DNA of 64,000 nucleotides from Chitinophaga agrisoli (GTDB taxonomy: Bacteria > Bacteroidota > Bacteroidia > Chitinophagales > Chitinophagaceae), in NCBI RefSeq assembly GCF_008386695.1, contig NZ_VUOC01000004.1, positions 3,324,576 through 3,388,575 on the forward strand, read 5' to 3'. Of the stretch, positions 26,111 through 35,632 are shown piece after piece (within the stretch, counting starts at the first letter, position 1; each line of letters starts with the position of its first letter). The notes under the pieces were generated by a model. That model was not told where the DNA came from. It worked only from the letters and a program-made list of their open reading frames with translations, and made no database searches. The translations under genes and the position numbers were made by a program.

Positions 26111-26956
26111 TTAATATACGTTTATTGCCTTATCGGCAGGTGATGGGAATAAAGCGCCCGCGGGGCTGGTAGCCACCAGCGGGTACACACAGTCCGGATG
26201 ATGCAGTACGGATACCTCTACGCCAAAACATGACTTTATATACGCGGAGGTGAGCACGTTAGCTACATCGCCCTGTGTAAACAAGCGCCCTTCTTTCAGT
26301 AAAAAAATACGCTGTGCATAGGCCGCTGCCAGCTGAAAATCATGCAGCACCGCCAATACCAGCACCCCTTGTTGTGATAGCCGGGTAGCGAGTTGCAGGG
26401 ATAATTGCTGATGTAATATATCCATGCCTGTTACCGGCTCATCCAGTAATAACATTTTGCGGCCGGTATAATCAACCCCATCCAGGTCCGGCGCTTCCAA
26501 TAGCTGGGAGAGCACACGGGCCATTTGTACGCGTTGTTGTTGCCCGCCAGAGAGCGTAAGATAAGAACGGTCTTTCAGATCATATACCTGTAGTAATTGT
26601 AAGGCATACGTAACAATGGCTTTATCCAGGGATGTTTCCCGGGTATAATAGGCATAACGTCCCATACCGGCTACTTCCATCACGGTAAAAGGCATCTGCA
26701 ACACCAATTGTTGGCCTAATACGGCTCGTTGCCGGGCCTGTGCTGCTACGGGTATCTGGTGCAGTTCCCGTCCGTTAAGGGTGATGCTGCCCCGGTAATG
26801 TATATATTCCCCTGCAATGGTACGCAGCAAGGTGGATTTACCCGCGCCGTTAGGCCCCATGAGTACGCACAATTCTCCCGGCCGGGCCTGCAGCTGTACA
26901 CGGTCCAGTATACGGGCCGCGCCAAAAAAAAGGGAGAGCTCTTTTATGCCTAACAT
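26111..26956 (-). CDS. hmuV: Heme ABC transporter ATP-binding protein
   Basis: ATPase of the heme importer, 281 residues. Walker A GPNGAGKST (34-42), signature LSGGQQQRVQMARVL at about 137-151, Walker B with MLLLDEP at about 168-174, and the switch His in AVLHDF. Between signature and Walker B there is a short insert (EAPDLDGVDYTGRK) typical of HmuV proteins. Lies downstream of the permease gene and directly upstream of hemS on the leftward strand. Confidence 0.95.
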   Translation of the reverse strand: MLGIKELSLFFGAARILDRVQLQARPGELCVLMGPNGAGKSTLLRTIAGEYIHYRGSITLNGRELHQIPVAAQARQRAVLGQQLVLQMPFTVMEVAGMGRYAYYTRETSLDKAIVTYALQLLQVYDLKDRSYLTLSGGQQQRVQMARVLSQLLEAPDLDGVDYTGRKMLLLDEPVTGMDILHQQLSLQLATRLSQQGVLVLAVLHDFQLAAAYAQRIFLLKEGRLFTQGDVANVLTSAYIKSCFGVEVSVLHHPDCVYPLVATSPAGALFPSPADKAINVY

Positions 26957-27055
26957 AATGCTGTTTGAATGTTTGAATAAGTTGTTGCTTTACCCCGGAT
27001 TACGATATTTTAAAGCTGTTACCTGCCTTCTTTCCAATATCAGCCGGATAAAACA

Positions 27056-28141
27056 TTATACAGCTATTACCCTTTTATCTTTTAAGATCAGCCAGATAAA
27101 AAACGGCGTGCCGGTAATAGCGGTGATGATCCCTACCGGCAACTCTGCCGGGGCAATGATCGTTCTGCAGATCAGGTCTGCCACGGTAAGTAGCAAGGCG
27201 CCGGCCAGTGCGGAACACGGGATCAACACCCGGTGGTCCGGGCCGGTGAATTGCCGCGTAATATGCGGCACCACCAGGCCTATAAAACTGATGATACCCG
27301 CCACCGCTACGCCTGCCGCTACCGCCATAGTAGCATAAATGATAAGCTGCGTTTTAAGCTTATTTACTTTTACACCGCTATGCATAGCCTCCTGCTCGCC
27401 CAATGCAAATACATTCAGGGCAGGCGCCATGCCTGGCAGTAACAGTACCGGCAGCCCCACAAAAGGCAGCACCGCCAGTACCGTTTGCCAGCTGGCGCCA
27501 CCCAGGCTGCCCAGTGTCCAGAAGGTGATATTACGTAGCTGCTCATTGTCAGCTATAAAAGTCATTAATCCTGTAAAAGCCCCACAGAGCGCATTGATGG
27601 CAATACCACACAAGAGCATGATAGAGATCACTGCACGGTTGCCGTATACAGACATACGAAATACTGTCCATACCGTGATCATAGCCCCGGCAAATGTGAT
27701 GATATTCTGCAGGTAGCTTTGCCACATATTCCCCCCGGCAAAATGCAGCCAGGGCTGCAGTACGATCAGCACTACGGCCGTAAGCGAAGCGCCGGCGCTA
27801 ACGCCTATCAGCGCGGGATCTGCCAGCGGGTTGCGGAACAGTCCCTGCAACGCCGCCCCGGAAATACCCAGCCCCGCGCCTATTAATACGGCCAGTATCA
27901 CCCTGGGCAAACGTATCATCCACAGCACGGCCACCATATGCTCCGGATAAGCCACCGGCAGGCGGATGCCTGCCCGCTCCAGCAATATGGCCACTACCTG
28001 CGCGGGCGATATATGCATAGCGCCCGTACCGGTGGCAATGATGATCACCAGCAACAGCAGTATGCTTAATATGGATATGCTGCCCAGGCGGGTAAAAGCT
28101 GTTATTGTAAGATAGGCCGCCGGCCTTGCTTGTTGTTTCAA
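27056..28141 (-). CDS. hmuU: Heme ABC transporter permease (FecCD family)
   Basis: Inner-membrane permease of 361 residues with about ten hydrophobic segments, the FecCD/BtuC layout. Family motifs: LRLP-like region MIRLPRVILAVLIGAGLGIS, then GLFRNPLADPALIGVSAGA, and the cytoplasmic coupling helix GLVVPHITRQFTGPDHR. Between hmuT (152 bp upstream) and hmuV (99 bp downstream) on the same strand. Works as a homodimer with HmuV. Confidence 0.95.
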   Translation of the reverse strand: MKQQARPAAYLTITAFTRLGSISILSILLLLVIIIATGTGAMHISPAQVVAILLERAGIRLPVAYPEHMVAVLWMIRLPRVILAVLIGAGLGISGAALQGLFRNPLADPALIGVSAGASLTAVVLIVLQPWLHFAGGNMWQSYLQNIITFAGAMITVWTVFRMSVYGNRAVISIMLLCGIAINALCGAFTGLMTFIADNEQLRNITFWTLGSLGGASWQTVLAVLPFVGLPVLLLPGMAPALNVFALGEQEAMHSGVKVNKLKTQLIIYATMAVAAGVAVAGIISFIGLVVPHITRQFTGPDHRVLIPCSALAGALLLTVADLICRTIIAPAELPVGIITAITGTPFFIWLILKDKRVIAV

Positions 28142-28269
28142 TGGTTCCTATTTTGTTGACGCCGATAAATACACACAGTCGTTGCTTTGCAGGCTACTGT
28201 ATTTTATACGCCTGCGGTTCTGCAGATAGTGGCGGTAACGCGCTACAGTTTTCCCAAAAAACCGGATTA

Positions 28270-28311
28270 TGTTTATACGCCCTGCAATTTTGTTTATACC
28301 CCTTGCAATTT
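28270..28311. repeat. Tandem 21-bp duplication spanning the hmuT stop codon
   Basis: Two adjacent 21-bp units (28270-28290 and 28291-28311) differ at two positions. Each, read leftward, encodes KLQGV followed by TAA, so the last codons and stop of hmuT are duplicated just downstream. A weaker related string (TTTATACGCC) lies near 28203. Looks like a slippage or short tandem duplication event. Confidence 0.7.
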
Positions 28312-29136
28312 CACGGATAATTCCTTGATGGCCTGTATCACCCGTGGGCCAAAACCAGACAGCAGCTGGCCATCCATCGCAACGATCTTTTGTTGTTTTC
28401 CGGCATTGGTTTGCGGTATGCCTGGCACTTTTAGCAGGCCATTCACCCCGCCTACGCTTTGCAGGCCGGTATCAAATAACAGGATCACATCCGGGTTGGC
28501 GGCTACCAGCGCTTCTGTAGTAAGCGGTTTAAAATCTTTAAAGCCATTGGCGGCATTCTGCGCGCCTGCCAGTGTGATCATATGGTCCAGCGGCGTTTCC
28601 TGCCCGGCTACCATCAGGGTACCCGCGCCACGCGCATAAATGAATAATACTTTTTTGGATTGTTGGGTGATATGCAGCGCCAGCTGTTCTTTATCCAGCT
28701 GTTGGCATAATGCGTTACCTTTTTCCGGCGCCTGCAGTGCGGCAGCTACCTGGCGGATAAGCTGTTTGGTACCTGCCAGCGTAAATTCCTGTTTCAGCAC
28801 CACCGTTTTTACACCCGTTTGTTTAAACTGTTCCAGCACAGCGGGCGTGAGGAAATTATCCGTGGCCAGGATCAGATCAGGCTGCAATGCCAGCACCGGC
28901 TCTGCAGAGATGTTACGGTTATGGCCTACTTTAGGCAGCTGGCGTACACTAGCCGGCCAGGTGCTGGTCACATCCACCCCAGCCAGCGATTGTTCAAAAC
29001 CCAGCGCACAAATGATCTCTGTTACCGTGCCATTAAGGGATACAATACGTTTTGCGGGTTGGGCAAAACCGGCTACCGTCAGCAGCAGGCAGGTACACAA
29101 AAGTATAAGGAAAGGCCGTAGCCGGTGAAGTTGCAT
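28294..29136 (-). CDS. hmuT: Heme ABC transporter substrate-binding protein
   Basis: Periplasmic heme-binding protein of 280 residues. Signal peptide ends near AGFAQ; the mature part opens with RIVSLNGTVTEIICALG and continues with GHNRNISAEPVLALQPDLIL, both typical of BtuF/HmuT-like class III binding proteins. First gene of the leftward heme import operon hmuTUV-hmuS. Its 3' end is part of a tandem 21-bp duplication. The leader contains a terminator-like hairpin starting about 40 bp before the ATG and a distant inverted repeat. Confidence 0.93.
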   Translation of the reverse strand: MQLHRLRPFLILLCTCLLLTVAGFAQPAKRIVSLNGTVTEIICALGFEQSLAGVDVTSTWPASVRQLPKVGHNRNISAEPVLALQPDLILATDNFLTPAVLEQFKQTGVKTVVLKQEFTLAGTKQLIRQVAAALQAPEKGNALCQQLDKEQLALHITQQSKKVLFIYARGAGTLMVAGQETPLDHMITLAGAQNAANGFKDFKPLTTEALVAANPDVILLFDTGLQSVGGVNGLLKVPGIPQTNAGKQQKIVAMDGQLLSGFGPRVIQAIKELSVKLQGV

Positions 29137-29166
29137 AAGTTGTTTGATTTACGGAAGCTATGTATT

Positions 29167-29210
29167 AAAAAATTAATGGTTGACCCTACCCGCGCGGCTC
29201 GGGCCAACCA
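29167..29210 (-). terminator. Terminator-like hairpin in the hmuT leader (candidate attenuator)
   Basis: On the leftward strand a 10-bp stem (29210-29201 with 29186-29177, one G-U pair), 14-nt GC-rich loop, five bases, then six T's (29172-29167). It ends 30 bp before the hmuT ATG. No leftward gene lies within 900 bp upstream, so it is more likely an attenuator of the heme operon than the end of another transcript. Confidence 0.5.
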
Positions 29211-29227
29211 CCACCTGCACGGAAGCA

Positions 29228-29407
29228 CTTTACTCCGCCATGCTCCGGCAAGTATCTTTAGGGGAACAGGAAGCCGCTATCCTGCACAATGCACAGGATG
29301 CCAATTGCGTTAAACAATAACGATGAATTGAATATCAACACCGTCTACAGGCGCTGCGGAAATACACGCGTAGTATGGCTGCTACATTCATTTTCGGCGG
29401 AGTAAAG
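29228..29407. repeat. Perfect 12-bp inverted repeat enclosing a 180-bp segment upstream of hmuT
   Basis: CTTTACTCCGCC at 29228-29239 and its exact complement GGCGGAGTAAAG at 29396-29407. The 156 bp between carry smaller hairpins (ATCCTG/CAGGAT around 29279-29299; GTAG/CTAC near 29371-29386) and no good gene. It may be the closing stem of a leader RNA, the recombination sites of an invertible segment, or the ends of a miniature element; no flanking target-site duplication was seen. Confidence 0.6.
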
Positions 29408-29415
29408 GAGTAGGG

Positions 29416-29423
29416 CAAAGCTA
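29416..29423 (-). promoter_or_regulatory. Promoter -7 box for the heme import operon
   Basis: Read leftward TAGCTTTG, a perfect TAnnTTTG, 280 bp before hmuT. It would start a leader of about 270 nt containing the 12-bp inverted repeat and the terminator-like hairpin. No matching -33 TTG was found. Confidence 0.4.
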
Positions 29424-29627
29424 CGTCACCGGAATGTAAAACATTACTCGGATCGGGAATTAAAAACAGGGTCATTTACGCAAAAAGAAAAACAACCGCC
29501 CGCCCGGGGAAAAAACAACCACCGATTTTGAACTAAACCCGCTGCCGATTGTTCTTCTTGTATACTAGCCTGATACTGAACCCTGTAATACAGAGAATAC
29601 ATCTAAACACCTCTTTAAAAGTATTTT

Positions 29628-29879
29628 ATGGACTGGGACGAAATTCTGAATCCGTTGTCACCATTGTATCAGGATGCTATGTACGAGCAGCAGCAATTGG
29701 TGAGTTTGCAGGATGGCATGATCGAAGCCACAAAAAAGATCATTGAGACCGTATATCCCCAGCTGTACCACCTGGAGTCAGCGGGTTATAAGGAACTGGA
29801 ATCTGTGATCATTACAGAATGCGTAAAGTTTTCCTGTAAGATCAACGAGGTAATGAACCGGTATTATTCCGGCGAATAG
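29628..29879 (+). CDS. Hypothetical protein, 83 residues
   Basis: Starts MDWDEILNPLSPLYQDAMY and ends NEVMNRYYSGE. Acidic, predicted mostly helical, no signal or membrane segment, two cysteines near the end (TECVKFSC). No family recognised. It stands alone between the leftward heme operon and the leftward DUF4249 gene. ATG 29628 is preferred over an overlapping frame because composition and length are coherent. Confidence 0.55.
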   Translation: MDWDEILNPLSPLYQDAMYEQQQLVSLQDGMIEATKKIIETVYPQLYHLESAGYKELESVIITECVKFSCKINEVMNRYYSGE

Positions 29880-30111
29880 GGAGTACATTGCCATTAGCGG
29901 GCGGGATAATAAACCAGATAGGGGGATAATTATGGAAACAGTGAAACACAACTGCCAACGACCTGATCCTACCTCAAAGCCAGTACCCAATAACAGCAAT
30001 GTTAACTAACTGCAAACCGCACTATTACCCGGTAACAGATGTGTACAACGGCAGGCATGGCCTGTAAAAACTGTTAACCGCAGCTCATTACTGCCGAGTG
30101 TCTTTTGTTAC

Positions 30112-30981
30112 CTATTCTTTTACCTTACAGCTGATCCATTTCGCATACATGCCGGCTACGATGCCGTAACCATTCTCAATATTGGAATACACCTTTACAG
30201 GTGGCGTGAGCGCATTGCTTTCATCCGCATCGCTCTGCTGCCGGGCGGCTGTTTGCAGGTATTTATAAGCGCTTTCAGAAATACCTATCACCTGTGCCAT
30301 CATAAAACGGTAGTCAATGGTATTGGATGTTTGCAGTACAAACTGTACCGTTTGCCCGGCAAAACGCTCATCCTTGATCACGATATCCTCATAAAAAGCA
30401 TCAGAGACAATATCTGCAAAATTATTGCTGAAAGAAGGGTCTAACCGGTATACGATACGTTTCTTCGCCTTTAACTCGCCACCGGTAGTATCTGCCTCAT
30501 ACAGATGAATGCGGTAGTAATTGGTAATGCCCGGCGGGTCCTGCAGGGTAAACCGTACCTGGTTGCCGCCTTTCTGTGCAAAAAGGTCCTGTACTGCGGG
30601 CTGCATGGGTATGCTGTCTGTGCCGCGTACGCTGCTGAGCCCTGTCATGGCCGCTGTTACGGTATAATGTTTGCCAGGCCTGGCAGGTAAGCTGGATACA
30701 AAATATCCCTTGCCAATGATCTGCTGCCAGTTCACCGTTCCATAAGGCGCGCCATCTTCGAGGATGGTTACCTGCGCCTGCGGCAGCTCCTGAAAGTTCA
30801 GGTCATTGATCACCGCCACCGGCTGACTTTTAGTAACCCGAATATACACCGGGCTATCTACCTGTATAAACGTGTTCAGCACGATCCGGTCCCCTTCATA
30901 GGGAAGGTCGATATCCGCCTTTTTATTACAGGCCGTGCCTGCGATCAGTAGTCCTATTATACATAACAGCACAACACGCAT
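30112..30981 (-). CDS. DUF4249 domain lipoprotein
   Basis: 289-residue lipoprotein (AGTAC, modified Cys18) with DUF4249 features (DLPYEGDRIVLNTFIQVDSP near the N-terminus). Genes of this family almost always follow a TonB receptor with an STN/carboxypeptidase-like N-terminus, as here (10-bp gap), so it is probably the surface partner of that receptor. Substrate unknown. Confidence 0.9.
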   Translation of the reverse strand: MRVVLLCIIGLLIAGTACNKKADIDLPYEGDRIVLNTFIQVDSPVYIRVTKSQPVAVINDLNFQELPQAQVTILEDGAPYGTVNWQQIIGKGYFVSSLPARPGKHYTVTAAMTGLSSVRGTDSIPMQPAVQDLFAQKGGNQVRFTLQDPPGITNYYRIHLYEADTTGGELKAKKRIVYRLDPSFSNNFADIVSDAFYEDIVIKDERFAGQTVQFVLQTSNTIDYRFMMAQVIGISESAYKYLQTAARQQSDADESNALTPPVKVYSNIENGYGIVAGMYAKWISCKVKE

Positions 30982-30991
30982 ATCGTTTGTT

Positions 30992-33628
30992 TTATAATTT
31001 GATGCTATAAGTGATACTGGGCAATATGGGCAGTATGGTCACCTGCTGCAGGTACCGTTCCTGTTTGTTATAATCCACCGCTATCTGGTAAAAGAAAGGG
31101 TTCTTTTGATTATAGGCATTGTACAGGCTCAGGTTCCAGGTCCTGGTCCGTTTCTTTTTCGTTGTGGTAAAAGTAACGCTCAGGTCCAGGCGGTGGGTAT
31201 TGGCCGTGCGAACGGCATTGCGCGGCCCCAGCTCATCCACCCTTTGCCCCGGCCCGGCTACCGGATCATAGGGCGAGGGGTCCTGGATACCCTCATAACT
31301 GGCTACCGGCAGCGTAACCGGCATTCCCGTGGCAAACTGCCAGCTGCCGGAGAGCTCCCAGTGTTTCCCCAGCCGCTGCATGAATGTTAGCTCAATATTA
31401 TGCCGTACATCATACTTAAAAGGGAAACGTTGCCCGTTATTTACATCAGGGAACTGGCGGTCTGTCCAGGCCAATGTATACCCCAGCCAGCCTTTGGTAT
31501 TACCCAGCTTTTTCTCCAGCAGCAGTTCGCCGCCATAGCTGCGCCCGGAGCCTATGATCACCTGGTCATCCCATTTTTTCCCGGCAGAATTGAACATACT
31601 GGCTTCCTCCGTATATTCTATCACGTTATTCATGCTTTTGAAATACGCTTCCATAGAAAACTCATACTGATGATCCTCTGTGGTCTTGGCAATACCCAGC
31701 GCCCATTGCCTGGATAACATGGGCCGCACTTTTTGGGTAGATGGTACCCAGAGATCCGTAGGCAGGTTAGTACCATTATTGGTGAGCAGGTGGATGGGCT
31801 GGTTCATATGGGTATAGGCCGCCTTTAGCGCCCAATGCTGGGGCAACAGGTACCGCAAACCCAGGCGTGGCTGCAGGGAGAGATAAAAACGCTTCTCTAC
31901 CAGGAAGCCGGCCGTATGCAGCCCTGCATTCAGGTGCAGGTTGGGCGCCAGCTGCCAGTCATCCTCCCCATACATGATCATCTCCACGCCTACCGTATTA
32001 AAATTATTATAGGTAGTATCCGGCAGTGATGGCGTAGCAGAATTATCCTCAAAGAAAAAACTGCCTGGTTTAAAAATATGGGTGGTGGAGCCTATTCCGA
32101 ACTTCACCGCATGATTAGGATTAGGGCGGTAATCAAAATCTATCTTACCTACGCCATTCTGGATACGCGAAATATACCGGCCGTATAATTCAGAATGTTC
32201 CGGCACCGTGATACCATCATATTCGTAATGATAGTTAGTAAGGAAGTAGTATTGTGAGTAATTGAAGGTGACATTAGAGAACAACCGCGGACTAAACACA
32301 TGGTTCCAGCGTAAGGTACCGGTAAGATTACCCCAGCCCAGCCTGAAACCATTCTTCTGGTTATATGGCCCCGGGGAAGGATCATCGCCATCGCTGTTAT
32401 CATGCTCCTCCTTGATGGAAAGGGCATCCTCCCCGCCATAAGCGCTCAGATAAAGCCGGTCCTTTGGAGAAAAGATATGGTTAATACGCACATTGGCATC
32501 ATAGAAATAAGCATAGAAATCGCCTTTTTTGCCCAGTCCCAATGTTTTATTCATCGCATCCTGCAACAGCAGGTCAATATAAGAACGCCGGCCGGAGAGG
32601 ATAAAGGAGGTCCTGTCTTTCCAAAGCGGCCCCTCCACCATAAACTTGGCGGCAATGGTGCTGATGGATACCTCGCCATGGTACTCCTTCATATCGCCGT
32701 CTTTCATGGAGATATCTATCACGGATGACAAACGCCCCCCATAGCGGGCGGGAAATGCACCTTTATACAGGTCCGCATTTTTAACAATATCCGGGTTAAA
32801 TACGGAGAAGATACCAAATACATGGGAGGAGTTAAACACCGGCGTACCGTCCAGCAGTACCAGGTTCTGATCCGGGCTGCCGCCACGTACGCTCATACCG
32901 CCGCTGCCCTCTGCCCCGCCGCTTACCCCCGGCAGGCTTTGCAGGGTCCGGAGTACATCCGGCTCGCCCAACAGCTTAGGCACAGACTTTACCTCCGTAA
33001 CCGCCAGGTTGATCTTGCTCATCTGGGTCTGCTCCTGCAGGTGGGGCTGCATATTTTCCGTTACCACCACCTCCTGCAAACTGTTCAGCGGCTGCAGGGC
33101 CACGGTTAGCTGGCGGTTGCCCGTAGCCGGCAGCGGATAACGCTGCGGGGTATAACCCACATAGGACGCCAGCAGGCTGCTGGTATCCTTTTTCAGGGTA
33201 AGGCTGTAAAAGCCGTACTGGTTGGTAACGGTGCCGGCCTGCTGTCCGGGGCAATAAATGGTAGCGCCAATGAGCTTTTCGCCGGTATGGGCGTCTTCCG
33301 CATACCCGCTGATGGTACGGGCAGGGGTGATCTTTACCGTAAGCACCACCTGGTTGCCGATACGGGTATAGGCAATATCATTAGGCTCAAATAACAGCTC
33401 CAGTACTTTTTTGAGGGGTTTGTTGCGCGCATTGATGGTCACCTTACGGGAAAGATCCACCAGGTCGCGGCTAAAAGAAAAGTGAATGCCATAGTTCTTT
33501 TCCAGTAAACGGCAGGCTGTTAGCAGGGATTCCTCCTTCAGGACCAGCGTTACCCGGGTATGCCAGTCCCAACCCAGCACCTGCAAGGGAACACAGCTTA
33601 GCAGCATCCCTAGCAGCAGCTTTGACAT
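30992..33628 (-). CDS. TonB-dependent receptor with STN and CarboxypepD_reg-like domains
   Basis: Outer-membrane receptor of about 878 residues from ATG 33628, where a signal peptide (MSKLLLGMLLSCVPLQVLGW) begins; an ATG at 33721 would add 31 residues without signal features. STN domain about 22-95, carboxypeptidase-like regulatory domain about 103-185, plug from LNSLQEVVVTENMQ with GGMSVRGGSPDQNLVLLDG, then barrel ending YSIKL. It is not a SusC: the partner is DUF4249. The STN domain suggests signalling, but no FecR or sigma gene is adjacent. Confidence 0.92.
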   Translation of the reverse strand: MSKLLLGMLLSCVPLQVLGWDWHTRVTLVLKEESLLTACRLLEKNYGIHFSFSRDLVDLSRKVTINARNKPLKKVLELLFEPNDIAYTRIGNQVVLTVKITPARTISGYAEDAHTGEKLIGATIYCPGQQAGTVTNQYGFYSLTLKKDTSSLLASYVGYTPQRYPLPATGNRQLTVALQPLNSLQEVVVTENMQPHLQEQTQMSKINLAVTEVKSVPKLLGEPDVLRTLQSLPGVSGGAEGSGGMSVRGGSPDQNLVLLDGTPVFNSSHVFGIFSVFNPDIVKNADLYKGAFPARYGGRLSSVIDISMKDGDMKEYHGEVSISTIAAKFMVEGPLWKDRTSFILSGRRSYIDLLLQDAMNKTLGLGKKGDFYAYFYDANVRINHIFSPKDRLYLSAYGGEDALSIKEEHDNSDGDDPSPGPYNQKNGFRLGWGNLTGTLRWNHVFSPRLFSNVTFNYSQYYFLTNYHYEYDGITVPEHSELYGRYISRIQNGVGKIDFDYRPNPNHAVKFGIGSTTHIFKPGSFFFEDNSATPSLPDTTYNNFNTVGVEMIMYGEDDWQLAPNLHLNAGLHTAGFLVEKRFYLSLQPRLGLRYLLPQHWALKAAYTHMNQPIHLLTNNGTNLPTDLWVPSTQKVRPMLSRQWALGIAKTTEDHQYEFSMEAYFKSMNNVIEYTEEASMFNSAGKKWDDQVIIGSGRSYGGELLLEKKLGNTKGWLGYTLAWTDRQFPDVNNGQRFPFKYDVRHNIELTFMQRLGKHWELSGSWQFATGMPVTLPVASYEGIQDPSPYDPVAGPGQRVDELGPRNAVRTANTHRLDLSVTFTTTKKKRTRTWNLSLYNAYNQKNPFFYQIAVDYNKQERYLQQVTILPILPSITYSIKL

Positions 33629-33793
33629 AGACAGTTGGATAATTTGATGGTTAAACGCTTCATGTGACAAGTTTCCGCACACAGTACAGGTAAAGGTGGT
33701 AGCTATACGGGTGGCTATCAATTAAGACGTGCCGCCGGAGGGCTACCCCTATTTGCGGGGGTAAAAATAGGATTTAAATACCACCCCCCACCT

Positions 33794-33822
33794 TTGCACA
33801 TCCACACATTATTTTATCTTTG
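33794..33822 (+). promoter_or_regulatory. pyrD promoter, giving an almost leaderless mRNA
   Basis: TTG (33794-33796), 18-bp spacer, TATCTTTG (33815-33822): the best Bacteroidota promoter in the window. Transcription starting about 7 bp later would begin within 0-3 bases of the pyrD ATG at 33831. Confidence 0.7.
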
Positions 33823-33830
33823 CCCCACGC

Positions 33831-34859
33831 ATGTATCAGCTTATCAAGAAACTACTTTTCAGCTTTCCTCCGGAAAACATTCACCATGGCGTTATGCGCG
33901 GCCTTAAGATCGCGCACAGCCTGCCACTGGGCAAAAAACTCATCAACGCTTTTTGCAGTTCCAAAAAAACCGGCCTGGAAAGGGAGCTCTGGGGCCTTAC
34001 CTTCCCTAACCCGGTAGGCCTGGCCGCTGGCTTTGATAAAGATGCGCGTTATACCGATGAACTGGCCAGCCTGGGCTTTGGTTTTGTAGAGATAGGCACT
34101 GTTACGCCCCTGGCCCAACCTGGTAATGACCAGCCCCGCCTGTTCCGCCTGCCGGCAGATAAAGCCCTTATCAACCGGATGGGCTTTAACAATGAAGGCG
34201 CTGTGGCCGCCGCCAAACGGCTGCTGAAACGGCGCTCCAACATCATTATAGGCGGTAACATTGGCAAGAATAAACAAACCCCCAACGAAGAGGCGGTAAG
34301 CGACTACGAAAAATGCTTCCATGCCCTGTTTGATGTGGTGGATTATTTTGTGGTGAACGTAAGCTCGCCCAACACCCCTAACCTGCGCGCACTACAGGAA
34401 AAAGAGCCCCTGAAACAGCTGTTGCACCATCTGCAGCTGCTGAACGCGCAAAAAACAAAGTCAAAACCTATATTACTGAAGATAGCGCCGGACCTTACCC
34501 CCGAACAGCTGGACGACATCATCGAGATCGTACAGGAAACCGGGCTGGCCGGCATAGTGGCTACCAATACCACCATCAGCCGCGAGGGTTTACAGACCCC
34601 GGCGGAGGAAGTAACCGCCATAGGCGCCGGCGGATTAAGCGGCCTGCCCGTAAAGGACAAGTCCACCGCGGTGATCCGTTACATTCATGAGCGGGTCGGC
34701 AAAAAGATCCCCATCATAGCGGCCGGCGGCATTTTTACCGCCGCAGACGCCCGCGAGAAACTGGAGGCTGGCGCGGTATTGGTACAGGTATACACCGGGT
34801 TTATTTATGAAGGGCCCACTATCGCCAAAAAGATCTGTGCCGGCCTGACTAACCAATAA
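33831..34859 (+). CDS. pyrD: Quinone-dependent dihydroorotate dehydrogenase (class 2)
   Basis: Oxidises dihydroorotate to orotate with FMN and quinone in pyrimidine synthesis, membrane-associated. 342 residues. The N-terminal helix pair [19 protein letters not shown] is the class 2 membrane/quinone tunnel. FMN/substrate motifs: [21 protein letters not shown] with the catalytic Ser, LLKIAPDLT with the FMN Lys, and TNTTISR. Followed 6 bp after its stop by the terC gene. The consensus promoter lies almost at the start codon, and no ribosome binding site is visible. Confidence 0.96.
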   Translation: MYQLIKKLLFSFPPENIHHGVMRGLKIAHSLPLGKKLINAFCSSKKTGLERELWGLTFPNPVGLAAGFDKDARYTDELASLGFGFVEIGTVTPLAQPGNDQPRLFRLPADKALINRMGFNNEGAVAAAKRLLKRRSNIIIGGNIGKNKQTPNEEAVSDYEKCFHALFDVVDYFVVNVSSPNTPNLRALQEKEPLKQLLHHLQLLNAQKTKSKPILLKIAPDLTPEQLDDIIEIVQETGLAGIVATNTTISREGLQTPAEEVTAIGAGGLSGLPVKDKSTAVIRYIHERVGKKIPIIAAGGIFTAADAREKLEAGAVLVQVYTGFIYEGPTIAKKICAGLTNQ

Positions 34860-34865
34860 TTGACC

Positions 34866-35630
34866 ATGGAACAACTGTTCACCACGGAGTCCCTCATCAG
34901 CTTACTTACACTGGTGCTGATGGAGGTTGTACTGGGCATCGACAATGTTATTTTTGTTTCTATTGTAATGAACCGGCTGCCGGAGCATAAACGGCTGCAG
35001 GCCCGCCGTATCTGGATGTTTACCGGCATAGGCGTGCGGGTGATCCTGCTGCTGTGCATTGGCTATATTGTACGCGCGGTAAACCCGCTGTTCCATATAG
35101 GCAGCCATGGTTTTAGCCTGCGCGACCTCATTATGCTGGCCGGGGGCCTGTTCCTGCTGATCAAGACCACCCTCGAGATCCACCACAAGCTGGAAGGCGA
35201 AGAAGAGGTGAGCATCAAAGGCGGCGGCCAACAGGGCGCCACCCTCCTGAAAGTAGTAGGGCAGATCATCATCATAGACCTGGTATTCTCTTTTGATAGT
35301 ATCATTACGGCGGTGGGTCTGGCTAAACATGTTCCCATCATGATCATTGCCGTGATCATTGCCATGATCGTTATGTTCATGTTTGCACCCCGTATCAGCA
35401 ATTTTATACATAAACATCCCACGCTTAAGATGCTGGCCCTCTCCTTCCTGGTAATGGTAGGCGCTATCCTGATCGTAGAAGGCTGGAATGCGGAAAGGGC
35501 GCATGAGCTGCACCTGAAGAACTATGTATATTTTGCGATGGCGTTCTCCTTTGCGGTGGAATTGTTGAATATGCGGATGCGCAAGGCAACGGCGAAACCG
35601 GTGGAACTGCGGGAACCGAAAGCGGAGTAA
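34866..35630 (+). CDS. TerC-family integral membrane protein
   Basis: 254 residues from ATG 34866; a TTG six bases earlier, touching the pyrD stop, is less likely. Seven membrane segments. The two conserved acidic motifs of the family are present: LMEVVLGIDNVIFVS near the N-terminus and IIDLVFSFDSIITAVG in the middle. Family members export manganese or other divalent metals, or resist tellurite; the exact role is not shown. Probably cotranscribed with pyrD. Confidence 0.92.
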   Translation: MEQLFTTESLISLLTLVLMEVVLGIDNVIFVSIVMNRLPEHKRLQARRIWMFTGIGVRVILLLCIGYIVRAVNPLFHIGSHGFSLRDLIMLAGGLFLLIKTTLEIHHKLEGEEEVSIKGGGQQGATLLKVVGQIIIIDLVFSFDSIITAVGLAKHVPIMIIAVIIAMIVMFMFAPRISNFIHKHPTLKMLALSFLVMVGAILIVEGWNAERAHELHLKNYVYFAMAFSFAVELLNMRMRKATAKPVELREPKAE

Positions 35631-35632
35631 TT

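Noticed and set aside
29125-29313. 62-codon frame and a coding-like fragment (YSAMLRQVSLGEQEAAIL) upstream of hmuT
   Set aside because: The fragment has no start codon and stops after about 30 residues. It lies inside the inverted-repeat segment; could be a gene remnant but too little remains to call.
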